A stretch of 49,789 nt of DNA from Alkalibacter sp964582705 (GTDB lineage Bacteria; Bacillota; Clostridia; Eubacteriales; Alkalibacteraceae): NCBI GenBank assembly GCA_964582705.1, contig CAZOTE010000009.1:1-49789 (forward strand). Reading direction: 5' to 3'. A program made the translations under genes and the position numbers. The notes below the pieces were generated by a model, which was not told where the DNA came from, did not search any database, and worked only from the letters and a program-made list of their open reading frames with translations. Positions 39,650 through 47,759 of the stretch are shown here, piece by piece. Position 1 is the first letter of the stretch. Each line of letters starts with the position of its first letter.

Positions 39650-40597
39650 TTAACTATCGATAAGTTTGTTTGGCGATCCCTTATATATCACTGGAGATGT
39701 TCCAAAAAAAACACCCCTATCGTAGGCTGCCCTTTCCATGACTCCAAGCTCCTTTGCCACTTTTGTTACGTTTCTAGGAATGTCCGGTTCATATATCCCC
39801 TCTATTGTTTCATGGGTTACCCTTCTGTAGTAACTGTAGTTTTTCCATAGACTGTTCACTATTTTATTCGTCTTGGAAGGTTTTCTCAATATGTCCAATA
39901 TCTCTTTTTTGAAAAAGCTTATATATTCTTCATCCACTCCATTTGAAAGGCCTGCAAGCTCTCTACCCTTTTCTCTGGCCCAAGGCTCGTCTAGCTCCTG
40001 ACATATAAACTTATATCTGTACCAAACATCGTAAAGCTCTTTTTTATTTGTTATGGCTGCATCTTCCAGCCACAAAAATGCCAGTAGCCTTCTCTTCCAG
40101 TCCCACCATCTTATGGGACTTTGAAGATCCAAAACAGGTATCAAGAAGTAACCTTTGTCATAAAGCATAGACCCGAATACTCCTGGCGGCTTGCCTATTC
40201 TCTTGTTTTTCAAGCTGGTTCTGTATACTCCGCAGGAGGGGCTTCCGTCAAGATATACATATGCCCTCGCCTCGGATTTCTCCAGCACAGAAAGAGCAGT
40301 CCCGCACCCTTCTAATATTTCGGAAGTTACGTCTTTTCTGCCTCTGTTCAATATCCTGGCAGTTCCTCTCCATACATCGCCTCCGCTATCCCCGGCTATA
40401 TGAATGGGGTCTCTCGGAACCCCTAACCCAGAAAAAACTTCCGGGCACAGGGGGCACCATATGAAATCATTTTTTTCTCTGCCTATGGAATCCAACATGT
40501 TCCATCCCTTGCCATTGTACCTTACAGGGCTCCCCATACAACAAGCACTTATCCCGATGACAGGCTTTTTACTTATAACAAGCGGTCCCTTGTCCAT
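39650..40597 (-). CDS. DUF523-DUF1722 fusion protein (TudS-like desulfurase plus YbgA-like domain)
   Basis: A 315-residue protein joining two families. Residues about 10-155: DUF523, with ISACCMGSPVRYNG, WCPLCPEV and PSCGVY; three conserved Cys bind an iron-sulfur cluster in thiouracil desulfurase TudS of this family. Residues about 180-305: DUF1722 (YbgA type), with KYEF-like motifs (WYRYKFICQEL) and YYRRVTHETI. The fusion is known in other bacteria; the combined function is not. Cytoplasmic, no signal. Downstream of the pirin gene by 22 bases, likely co-transcribed. A role in nucleobase or tRNA thiol handling is inference. Confidence 0.82.
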   Translation of the reverse strand: MDKGPLVISKKPVIGISACCMGSPVRYNGKGWNMLDSIGREKNDFIWCPLCPEVFSGLGVPRDPIHIAGDSGGDVWRGTARILNRGRKDVTSEILEGCGTALSVLEKSEARAYVYLDGSPSCGVYRTSLKNKRIGKPPGVFGSMLYDKGYFLIPVLDLQSPIRWWDWKRRLLAFLWLEDAAITNKKELYDVWYRYKFICQELDEPWAREKGRELAGLSNGVDEEYISFFKKEILDILRKPSKTNKIVNSLWKNYSYYRRVTHETIEGIYEPDIPRNVTKVAKELGVMERAAYDRGVFFGTSPVIYKGSPNKLIDS

Positions 40598-40619
40598 TTT
40601 ATCACCTACCTAAATAATT

Positions 40620-41468
40620 TTAAAAATTTTTGTGCTTGATGAATGTGCCTTCGTCAAGTTCCTTGAAAGCCCGTTCCAACTCCTCTTGGGTATTCATAAC
40701 TATCGGACCTCCCCAGGCTACCGGTTCTTTCAGCTTCTTGCCGGAAAAAACCAAGACCCTTGCCTCGTGGGAACCGGCACTAAAGGTGATTTGATCTCCA
40801 TCTTCATATAAAAAACCCGTCCTTTTAGGATGCAGCTCGCCTTCGAATATTCCCTCTCCGTCTATAATAAAAGCAAATACGGTATCCTCATGCTCGGTTT
40901 CGACGGAAAATTCCTTTCCAGGATACAATAGTATATCTAGGAATCCAGGTGCCACGGCTATATCCCCAACCGGTCCTTTTTTCTCGCCATAGCTGCCAGC
41001 GATAACCCTTACTTGAGCGACATCGTCATCTCTTGCAAGCACTACATCAGCTTTTCTTATATCCCTATATGCAGGATGAGACATCTTCTTTTCTGCAGGA
41101 AGATTTACCCAAAGCTGTACGCCAAGCATTCGTTCACTAGCTTGAGGCATTTCTTGATGTATTATTCCGCTGCCAGCACTCATCCACTGGCAGCACCCTT
41201 CATCTATGGTGCCGCTGTTACCCAAACTGTCCCCGTGTTCTATCTTACCTTCGAGAAGGTAGGTAACTGTCTCTATGCCCCTGTGAGGATGCCATGGGAA
41301 TCCTTTGATATAGTCATTTGGATCTGTAGAGTCGAAAGCATCCAGCAATAAAAACGGATCCAAATCCTCTACAGTAGATCTTGAAAACACTCTTTTGAGA
41401 TTTACCCCCGCTCCGTCTCTTCCGTCGTGTCCGTATATGATTTCCTTTACTTTTCTTTCAACCGTCAT
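40620..41468 (-). CDS. Pirin family protein
   Basis: A 282-residue bicupin. The N-terminal barrel has the metal-site motif WHPHRGIETVTYLLEG (His-x-His and later Glu) and SAGSGIIHQEMP; the C-terminal barrel has VFAFIIDGEGIFEG. Pirins bind Fe(II) or other metals; some oxidise quercetin, others act as regulators. The ATG at 41468 follows GGGAGGAG. Co-transcribed with the DUF523-DUF1722 gene. Specific role unknown. Confidence 0.9.
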   Translation of the reverse strand: MTVERKVKEIIYGHDGRDGAGVNLKRVFSRSTVEDLDPFLLLDAFDSTDPNDYIKGFPWHPHRGIETVTYLLEGKIEHGDSLGNSGTIDEGCCQWMSAGSGIIHQEMPQASERMLGVQLWVNLPAEKKMSHPAYRDIRKADVVLARDDDVAQVRVIAGSYGEKKGPVGDIAVAPGFLDILLYPGKEFSVETEHEDTVFAFIIDGEGIFEGELHPKRTGFLYEDGDQITFSAGSHEARVLVFSGKKLKEPVAWGGPIVMNTQEELERAFKELDEGTFIKHKNF

Positions 41469-41603
41469 TTCATCCGCTCCTCCCAAACATTCATTTATAG
41501 TAAAAGATACCCTTGTTTTCGCCTAAATAAACCTATATCCGCTTCCTCACTTATCTTGTTTTTAGCAAAATAAATCTAACTTAAATTTAAAATGAGCTTT
41601 TTG

Positions 41604-41632
41604 TTTACGCAATGAGATATTTTTGATATAAT
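41604..41632 (+). promoter_or_regulatory. Promoter of the NlpC/P60-like gene
   Basis: TTTACG (41604-41609) and TATAAT (41627-41632) with exactly 17 bases between, 34 bases before the start codon. Confidence 0.65.
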
Positions 41633-41665
41633 TCTTTTGCTTATTAAAAAAGATCGAGGTACCCA

Positions 41666-42256
41666 ATGAAAAATAAAAACCAGATATACATACTTCTTAC
41701 CGATACAGGCACGGTTCTAAACAGGCTTATTAAAATGTACACAAAAGATCCCTACAATCACGTCTCCATCTCTTTTGACAAGGATTTGAAGGAACTATAC
41801 AGTTTCGGGCGCAAGAAGCACTACAATCCCATCATAGGCGGGTTTGTAAAGGAAAATATAGACAGCATTATCTTTTCAAATGCCAATTGTGCAGTATATT
41901 GTCTACACGATATAGACGACATGACGTATAATAAAATCAGAGAATATATAAAGCTTTTTGAGCTTAACAGGGACAATTACAGATATAACCTTATTGGACT
42001 TTTCGGAATTATGTTCAACATCCATATCCAAAGATGCGATGCTTTTTTTTGCTCACAGTTCGTGGCTTCGGTATTCGAATATAGTGGCAAACCTATTTTT
42101 GACAAGCCCTGCGTATTCGTGACCCCGGGAGATTTCCAAGCTAATCAGCTGTTTGGAAGAGTTTACTCGGGAAGATTAAAAGATTACCGAAATTTTCTGC
42201 AAGAAACAGAAAGCATTCCTTCAGCAATGTTCGCCGAAGAAACGGTACAGGCATAA
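41666..42256 (+). CDS. Permuted NlpC/P60 (YiiX-like) papain-fold protein
   Basis: A 196-residue soluble protein. The likely catalytic His32 (PYNHVSISF) comes before the Cys129 (DAFFCSQFVASVFEY), the reverse of normal NlpC/P60 order, which marks the circularly permuted branch (YaeF/YiiX type). These act on peptides, lipids or cell-wall fragments; some are acyltransferases. No signal peptide, so it acts in the cytoplasm. Isolated gene with own promoter and terminator. Substrate unknown. Confidence 0.72.
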   Translation: MKNKNQIYILLTDTGTVLNRLIKMYTKDPYNHVSISFDKDLKELYSFGRKKHYNPIIGGFVKENIDSIIFSNANCAVYCLHDIDDMTYNKIREYIKLFELNRDNYRYNLIGLFGIMFNIHIQRCDAFFCSQFVASVFEYSGKPIFDKPCVFVTPGDFQANQLFGRVYSGRLKDYRNFLQETESIPSAMFAEETVQA

Positions 42257-42287
42257 AAAGGCTTGAATCTTCAAGATTCAAGCCTTT
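42257..42287. terminator. Terminator after the NlpC/P60-like gene
   Basis: A 14-bp stem (AAAGGCTTGAATCT with AGATTCAAGCCTTT) and a 3-base loop, one base after the stop codon and adjacent to the convergent exonuclease stop, so bidirectional. Confidence 0.85.
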
Positions 42288-42289
42288 GA

Positions 42290-43041
42290 TTATTTTAGGA
42301 ACAACCCAACGGGACAGTGGTCCGATCCTGTAATGTCTGCGTATATGATAGCGTCCTTTGCTTTTTCCCTGATGGCTTCAGATATTAAAAAATAATCGAT
42401 TCTCCACCCTGCGTTGTTCTTTCTTGCACTATACATATATGACCACCAAGTATAGGCTCCTGTAACATCCGGATAAAAATGCCTGAAGGTGTCCACAAAT
42501 CCCGCCTCCAAAAGGCTTGAGAACTTTTCTCTTTCCTGGTCTGTAAATCCTGCGTTCTTTCTGTTTGTCTTCGGATTTTTCAAGTCGATTTCTGTATGGG
42601 CTACATTCAAGTCTCCGCACAGTATTACCGGATTTTTCTCCTCAAGGTTCTTAAGATATCTTTTGAAGTCCTCTTCCCATTTCATCCTGTAATCCAGCCT
42701 CGCAAGCTCTCTTTGAGAATTTGGAGTATATACATTGACAAGGTTGTACTCTTCAAACTCCAAGGTTATTATCCTACCTTCCTTGTCGTGCTCTTCGATT
42801 CCCATACCATATTCCACGCTGACCGGCTTTTTTTGGTAAATATGGCGGTGCCGCTGTATCCTTTCTTCTCTGCGTAGTTCCAATAAGATTCATAACCCTC
42901 AGGGCTTAAATCCACTTGGCCTTCTTGGAGCTTGGTCTCTTGCAGACAAAATACGTCGGCATCCTCTTTGACAAAAAACTCCTCAAAACCTTTATTCAAA
43001 CAAGCCCTGAGCCCATTTACGTTCCATGACAGCAATTTCAT
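42290..43041 (-). pseudogene. xth: Exodeoxyribonuclease III gene, broken by a one-base frameshift
   Basis: Two overlapping frames together give a full exonuclease III / AP endonuclease (about 250 residues). The first (from the ATG at 43041) reads MKLLSWNVNGLRACLNKGF, FCLQETKLQ, GYSGTAIFTKK; the second continues PVSVEYGMGI, VNVYTPNSQ, CGDLNVAHTEIDLKNPKTNR, WWSYM, GWRIDYFL and GSDHCPVGL. The switch falls in a run of seven A (42828-42834); eight A would restore the frame, so the defect is a one-base deletion in a homopolymer. It may be a sequencing error, a true mutation, or slippage that still allows some product. The span of 752 bases is one short of a whole number of codons. Confidence 0.9.
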
Positions 43042-43056
43042 ATTATTGATTACCTC

Positions 43057-43109
43057 CGGTTATAATTTTATATTATATAATTATAACCGAAAAAAAATCT
43101 TTAAAACAA
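43057..43109 (-). promoter_or_regulatory. xth promoter with a 33-base inverted repeat
   Basis: CGGTTATAATT (43057-43067) and AATTATAACCG (43079-43089) are perfect inverted copies with 11 bases between. The right arm supplies TATAAT (43085-43080 on minus) for a promoter with TTGTTT (43109-43104), 18 bases apart, toward xth. The repeat could be a dimer operator in the divergent region between xth and the sigma gene. Confidence 0.6.
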
Positions 43110-43137
43110 AAAACTTTTTCTCTCCTCCCCGGGTATA
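43108..43137 (+). promoter_or_regulatory. Possible ECF-type promoter of the sigma gene
   Basis: AAAACTTTTT and CGGGTATA (about 43129-43136) about 15 bases apart resemble AAC/-10 CGTA-type ECF promoters, which would allow autoregulation. A loose match; offered with low confidence. Confidence 0.3.
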
Positions 43138-43168
43138 TAGTATAGAGAGACAAACAAGGAGGTGCCAA

Positions 43169-43711
43169 ATGGAACAGGCTTTGATAGAAAAAATAAAGAA
43201 TAAAGACCAAGAAGCTTTCCGACAGCTTTATGAGTCCCTATCCGATTATGCGCTCAGGACTGCTTACGCCATAACTGGAAATGACGCCAACGCATCAGAT
43301 GCCGTACAGGAAACTTTTATAAGGATTTATTACCACATAGGTTCCTATGATATTTCCAAACCCTTCAAACCGTGGTTTTATAGGATACTTGTCAATGAAT
43401 GCAACAGATTGATGAAAAAAACCATGAAGATATCCTTTTTAAGCGATTATCTGGAAAACAGCCCTGATTTTAAAACAAACGACAGCTACAGGTTTCAAGA
43501 ATACGAGGAGCTCTACAAGGCACTCAAAAAGCTCAGCGATATCCACAGGATCCCTATAGTCCTTAAATATCTGTCGGGCTTCACCGATGAAGAAAGCGCA
43601 CAGATTCTAGACCTCAATGTGAACACTCTTAAATCCAGAGTGCACAAGGCTAAGGCAAAACTGAAAAAAACTATGGAAGGCTCATTGGAAGGGGGTATCA
43701 ACAATGGCTAA
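43169..43711 (+). CDS. ECF-family RNA polymerase sigma factor
   Basis: A 180-residue sigma-70 family protein with only regions 2 and 4: region 2 (about 20-90: AFRQLYESLSDYALRTAYAI, DAVQETFIRIYY, WFYRILVNECNR) binds the -10 element, region 4 (about 120-170: IPIVLKYLSGFTDEESAQIL, then VNTLKSRVHKAKAKLK) the -35. The ATG at 43169 follows AAGGAGG; the frame is open upstream across the promoter and that part is not coding. Co-transcribed with the membrane protein that overlaps its end by 8 bases, which is likely its anti-sigma factor. Stress signal unknown. Confidence 0.92.
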   Translation: MEQALIEKIKNKDQEAFRQLYESLSDYALRTAYAITGNDANASDAVQETFIRIYYHIGSYDISKPFKPWFYRILVNECNRLMKKTMKISFLSDYLENSPDFKTNDSYRFQEYEELYKALKKLSDIHRIPIVLKYLSGFTDEESAQILDLNVNTLKSRVHKAKAKLKKTMEGSLEGGINNG

Positions 43712-44459
43712 AGACGCATTTGACAAACTAATCGAGGAAACATTGCACAGCAAAACTGAAGATATGAATGTTTACAAGAGCATCACGTTAGATAAGATAT
43801 CCGAAGAAATTCAAAGGAGGGAGCTTGAAATGAAAAAACCAGCTAAAAGACCTAGGATGAAGATCGCAGCAGCTCTAGCAGTTGCATTCATCGCCACTGC
43901 GGCACTGCTTTTAACTACAGCACCCGGACAGGCCGCTCTTGGGCGATTCATCGATCTCTTTGCACCTGAAAAAACTGTAAACCAGGATATTGAAGGACAA
44001 AAAGAGCCCACCGACGTGACCTTGAGAGAAGACAAGATGGGTTACCTTATATATATTGACGAATCCACATACAAGATTGAAGAAATAGACGGTCAAGACT
44101 TTATCCTTCCGCTAAATCCTGGGGACAGCAGCGTGTATCCTGAAGTCTACATGAAAATCACTCAGGAAGAATCCCAGTCTCCGGCTGAGCTTTACGCAGA
44201 GCATGAAGCCACCCTCAAGACCCAATACGAAACCGTGATAGATTACGGAGACGTTGAATATCCACTGGAAGGAAAGATGCTGTACGCAAACCAAGGTGAC
44301 GAGTGGAACTCCGAAGTAGTAAAATACTACTTTATAGATAATACCAAAGGAGGTTCCTTCATCATTGAACAAAAATTATTTTTAGAAGCATCTGAAGGAC
44401 ACGGAGCAAGGCTTGACAACATGCTAAAGGATTTTACGATCATACCTGCTGAAGATTAA
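43704..44459 (+). CDS. Predicted membrane-anchored anti-sigma factor
   Basis: A 251-residue protein: cytoplasmic N-terminal part (1-51, helical, Lys/Glu-rich), one membrane helix (about 52-74, KIAAALAVAFIATAALLL), and an extracytoplasmic domain (about 80-251) of unknown family with YGDVEYPLEG and TKGGSFIIEQ. It overlaps the sigma gene by 8 bases, so they are coupled. By position and topology it should hold the sigma factor at the membrane until a signal arrives. No zinc anti-sigma (HxxxCxxC) motif is seen, so it belongs to a non-canonical class. Confidence 0.75.
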   Translation: MAKDAFDKLIEETLHSKTEDMNVYKSITLDKISEEIQRRELEMKKPAKRPRMKIAAALAVAFIATAALLLTTAPGQAALGRFIDLFAPEKTVNQDIEGQKEPTDVTLREDKMGYLIYIDESTYKIEEIDGQDFILPLNPGDSSVYPEVYMKITQEESQSPAELYAEHEATLKTQYETVIDYGDVEYPLEGKMLYANQGDEWNSEVVKYYFIDNTKGGSFIIEQKLFLEASEGHGARLDNMLKDFTIIPAED

Positions 44460-44460
44460 C

Positions 44461-44499
44461 AACAAGGACTTGGCTGTTGAGCCAAGTCCTTGTTTTATC
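44461..44499. terminator. Bidirectional terminator after the sigma/anti-sigma operon
   Basis: A perfect 15-bp stem (44461-44475 with 44480-44494) and GTTG loop directly follow the stop codon; TTTTATCC follows. The convergent O-antigen ligase-like stop is adjacent. Confidence 0.9.
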
Positions 44500-45646
44500 C
44501 TGTGATTTTTTGACTCAACTTTCTTGCAAAAATATGAATCTTTTCTACTGCTACCACAGGGTATTTTTCATTTTTCAGTGTCAGCGCGCTGATTAGGGCA
44601 GATGATGCAAAGAACACCACTCCACCCTGAGGAGTCATCATCGTGAAGTCTACCAAGCCATGGACTATCACCAGTCCTTGAACCGACGCTAAAAGCGGCA
44701 CAAGAGCGCTCTCTTCATTATACAATGCTATCAGACCTCTAAAAAGATAAGTCTTTATCCAAATGTATAAAGCCAGTCCCATCAAACCCAAAGTCGTTAT
44801 CAGGGTTATCCAGATATTGTGTCCATGTATATTGCCTATATGTTCCATTATCCCGAACAATCCCCATCCACTTACCGGCTTGCGAGTGAAAAGCACCAGA
44901 CATTGTGACCATAGATTGTCCCGGCTGTTTAATGCATGATTTACTTCCGGCGATAACATAGCCATTACCAGAACCCCTGCAAAAACTCCTATCAAGACTT
45001 TTCTGGTTTTTGGATTCCTGGAAAACAACGCGTATACCAGCAAAGCAGCCAACACCCCCATGGTAGCCCCTTTGGATCCGGTAAAAATCAACGTTGAGGC
45101 AAATGCTATGATTCCTGCAAAGCAAATCTTTTTGTCCCTGCCAACGCTTCTTTCAAAAAGATATATGCTGACAAGAACCATCATGGCAAACCACGTCCCC
45201 GTCACATTTGGATTGCCAAATGTGCTGTATATACGGTAATGCTCCGCAGAAGGAATGTAGTTGGGACTCCAGAAGTAGTTTGACACCCAGGTCATATCCA
45301 CAAAATATGATGCTCCTTTTTCGGCTATGCCAATTAGGGCCGCCACGCCGGAGATCTTGAACAAAGCCTTTAAAAGCGACTCTATTTTCTCCTGGGTGTT
45401 AAAAGTATTTTCAAAATAAACTCCCATGCCGGCAAAGGCCAAAATCCCACCTGCACCAATCACCGACAGAATATTCCTATTGATGATCCCTGTAAATAGC
45501 GCCCAGACAAAGAGAAGTCCCGCCCCTACGTTCAGAGGATTCAATGAAACATTCATTTCATCCTTGTACACCTTGTACATCATCCTAACCACGGGCAAAA
45601 AAGCCAGATAAGGTGACATAACAATCATAATCAAAGCTAGCTGCAT
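44495..45646 (-). CDS. O-antigen ligase / Wzy-like polysaccharide membrane protein
   Basis: A 383-residue integral membrane protein with about ten hydrophobic segments. The O-antigen ligase/polymerase family region includes STFGNPNVTGTWF (loop with conserved Asn and Gly), TGSKGATMGVL and SRDNLWSQCLVLFTRKPVSGWG. In Gram-positive cells such proteins polymerise or attach exopolysaccharide or capsule units. No glycosyltransferase or other capsule genes are beside it, so it is an orphan. Ends next to the terminator shared with the anti-sigma gene. Confidence 0.85.
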   Translation of the reverse strand: MQLALIMIVMSPYLAFLPVVRMMYKVYKDEMNVSLNPLNVGAGLLFVWALFTGIINRNILSVIGAGGILAFAGMGVYFENTFNTQEKIESLLKALFKISGVAALIGIAEKGASYFVDMTWVSNYFWSPNYIPSAEHYRIYSTFGNPNVTGTWFAMMVLVSIYLFERSVGRDKKICFAGIIAFASTLIFTGSKGATMGVLAALLVYALFSRNPKTRKVLIGVFAGVLVMAMLSPEVNHALNSRDNLWSQCLVLFTRKPVSGWGLFGIMEHIGNIHGHNIWITLITTLGLMGLALYIWIKTYLFRGLIALYNEESALVPLLASVQGLVIVHGLVDFTMMTPQGGVVFFASSALISALTLKNEKYPVVAVEKIHIFARKLSQKITG

Positions 45647-45834
45647 GTTTTTTCTCCCTTTTCTTTCAAATGATTTTCATAAATATTTTATCATAGCTGT
45701 GATTCCAAAACGCAATTCGCACCCGGTTTTAATCAGCAGCTAAATAAATTTTAATTCTTTTCTAATGAAGCTGCGAGCTGCTTTAATTTTAGCTCTTTTA
45801 CATAATATTTTCAATTAAATATCAATTTGTTTAC
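45647..45834. other. Intergenic region, no gene seen
   Basis: AT-rich sequence between the divergent O-antigen-ligase-like and chemoreceptor genes. A tandem AGCTGC/GAGCTGC near 45771-45781 is the only repeat noticed. The chemoreceptor promoter follows. Confidence 0.5.
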
Positions 45835-45861
45835 TTAATATTTACTTCTTTCTGCCGATAT
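45835..45861 (+). promoter_or_regulatory. Sigma-D (sigma-28)-like promoter of the chemoreceptor gene
   Basis: TTAA (45835-45838), 15 bases, then GCCGATAT (45854-45861), one base from the flagellar sigma-D consensus TAAA-N15-GCCGATAA at each element. Chemoreceptor genes are classic sigma-D targets. A sigma-A-like TATAAT overlaps but lacks a good -35 at proper spacing. Confidence 0.7.
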
Positions 45862-45917
45862 AATACATTGTATATCTTAAATATTGAAACCTTCAACGGA
45901 TTTGAAAGGAGCTTACG

Positions 45918-47732
45918 ATGAAAGGAACAGTAGTCTCAACTTGGCTAAAGAGCTTGAAGAGCTTATATGGAGACGATATAGTGGACAAGGGTCTGTCTTC
46001 TGCGGGATGGTCTTCCAATCGCATAATCACCCCACTAGAGGATATAGCAGATAGGGAAATTTTCGGCATATTTGATAACATCGCACTCCAAACCGGCGTA
46101 TCTACAGAAGAAATCTGGAGGAAAGTCGGAAATCAAAATATCTACACATTCCAAAAATGGTTCCCATCCTACTTTGAAAGACACAGCCTCAAGGGCTTTT
46201 TGATGATGATGGACGACGTGCACTCTCAGCTTACAAAACTGGTAAAAGGCGCCAATCCTCCCAGGCTGATCGCAAAGGAAATAACGGAAAGGGAAGTGGA
46301 GATAACTTACATCTCGAAAAGAGGGCTTTTTGATTACTTCCTGGGCCTTTTGGAAGGCAGTTCCGAATTTTTCGGAGAAAAGTTGGATATAACACAACTG
46401 GACAAGGGAAAAACCAAAGACGGAAATCACTTCATAAAAACAAGACTTATATTTGAAAAATCTCCTGATACTGTTATAAACGCCCGCGGAACAAGGTTAT
46501 TGGGCTTGGGGTTAATCAAAAGCCTTATTTTCAAGATAACCTTACTGCCTGCAGTGGCTGTTTCAGCAGCCGTTTTTGTGGCAACAGGATTAGAAAATCC
46601 CCTGGTCGCAGTCGTTGCCGGAATTTCTACTGCTGTGACGGTATTATTGACAACTTCCATAGTTTTAAAGCCCCTTAATGTAATGAATAAAGAAGTCAAG
46701 AACATCGAGTCCTATGACTTTGCCTCAAAAACCCATTATAAAACCGGGGATCAGGTTGAGGAAATGTTCGATACCTTTAACAGCGCCAAGGATACCATCA
46801 AAAAAGACTTCCTGTTTTTAAAAGGCGGGACAGACGATATGGACAATTACATAAAAGATTTTTCAGTAATCGCAAGCAATATGAAAACCCTCTCCGACTC
46901 TATAGCCTCAATAGTTCACGAGGTAGCCATGGGTGCTTCACATCAGGCTGAAGAAACAGACGGGGCAGTATCCACTTTGTCCAAATATATAGAAACTCTA
47001 AACTCTATAGTCGAACAGGAGACAGAGGGCAAGGATAACCTTGAAGAGTCAGTTGAGAACCTTCAGGTTTCTTTTGGAGACATCCAGCGAGTCAACGGAA
47101 TGATCAACAGCGTCAAGGACAATTTCCAAAAGGTAAACCAGCACGGCAAAGACCTTTCTTCCCAGGCAATTAAAATCATGGACATAAGCTCAACTGTTGA
47201 AACGATAGCTGACCAAACCAATCTTCTTGCGCTGAACGCCGCCATAGAAGCGGCAAGAGCCGGAGAAGCTGGAAAAGGATTTACAGTGGTAGCCGAGGAG
47301 ATAAGAACACTGGCGGAGGACTCGAAAGAAGCAGTCCACAGCATAAACGAGAATCTGGCATTTTTCATCAAGCAGATAGAAGGGTTTGTGGCAGAAATCC
47401 AAAACCAATACACTCAGCTTGAAGAGAGCAATGCCACTTTAGACAGAGTAACCAATGAAAATCAAGAGTCCACTGACAAGATAGTCATCGTATCACAAAC
47501 CTTGGTCACATTGATAGACAGACTTTCTTCAGAGACTGAAAACCTAACATCTGTAGTGGAAAATATCCATTCTCTTTCGGCAATAGCTCAGGAAAACTCG
47601 GCCTCCTCTGAAGAAATGAGCGCAAACGTCACCCAGTATTCGGAGAAGGTAATCGACTTGACTGACCACATAGAGCTTTTAGACCAGCTTATATCAAATT
47701 TCAAGTCAGAACTGAAAAAATACAAAATTTAA
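45918..47732 (+). CDS. H-NOX chemoreceptor (methyl-accepting chemotaxis protein), predicted O2-binding
   Basis: A 604-residue receptor. Residues 1-190 form a heme H-NOX domain: proximal ligand His102 (MMMDDVHSQLTK), Pro115, porphyrin-binding YxSxR at Tyr131-Ser133-Arg135, and the distal O2-stabilising set Trp9, Asn74 and Tyr140. This numbering matches the structurally known Thermoanaerobacter O2-binding H-NOX exactly. Two membrane segments (about 195-250) follow, then a HAMP-like linker and the MCP signalling domain with hairpin tip NLLALNAAIEAARAGE (about 430-445). The heme domain is cytoplasmic. It should mediate aerotaxis, probably avoidance of O2, in a motile anaerobe. GAAAGGAG precedes the ATG. 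Confidence 0.95.
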   Translation: MKGTVVSTWLKSLKSLYGDDIVDKGLSSAGWSSNRIITPLEDIADREIFGIFDNIALQTGVSTEEIWRKVGNQNIYTFQKWFPSYFERHSLKGFLMMMDDVHSQLTKLVKGANPPRLIAKEITEREVEITYISKRGLFDYFLGLLEGSSEFFGEKLDITQLDKGKTKDGNHFIKTRLIFEKSPDTVINARGTRLLGLGLIKSLIFKITLLPAVAVSAAVFVATGLENPLVAVVAGISTAVTVLLTTSIVLKPLNVMNKEVKNIESYDFASKTHYKTGDQVEEMFDTFNSAKDTIKKDFLFLKGGTDDMDNYIKDFSVIASNMKTLSDSIASIVHEVAMGASHQAEETDGAVSTLSKYIETLNSIVEQETEGKDNLEESVENLQVSFGDIQRVNGMINSVKDNFQKVNQHGKDLSSQAIKIMDISSTVETIADQTNLLALNAAIEAARAGEAGKGFTVVAEEIRTLAEDSKEAVHSINENLAFFIKQIEGFVAEIQNQYTQLEESNATLDRVTNENQESTDKIVIVSQTLVTLIDRLSSETENLTSVVENIHSLSAIAQENSASSEEMSANVTQYSEKVIDLTDHIELLDQLISNFKSELKKYKI

Positions 47733-47756
47733 GCAGCCGAAAGGCTGCTTGTTTTC
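47731..47756. terminator. Terminator after the chemoreceptor gene
   Basis: AAGCAGCC pairs with GGCTGCTT around a GAAA tetraloop, followed by GTTTTC. The convergent birA stop is 10 bases on. Confidence 0.8.
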
Positions 47757-47759
47757 ATA

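Noticed and set aside
42932..43168. N-terminal extension of the sigma factor
   Set aside because: It overlaps the xth gene and promoter; AAGGAGG and the conserved start point to 43169.
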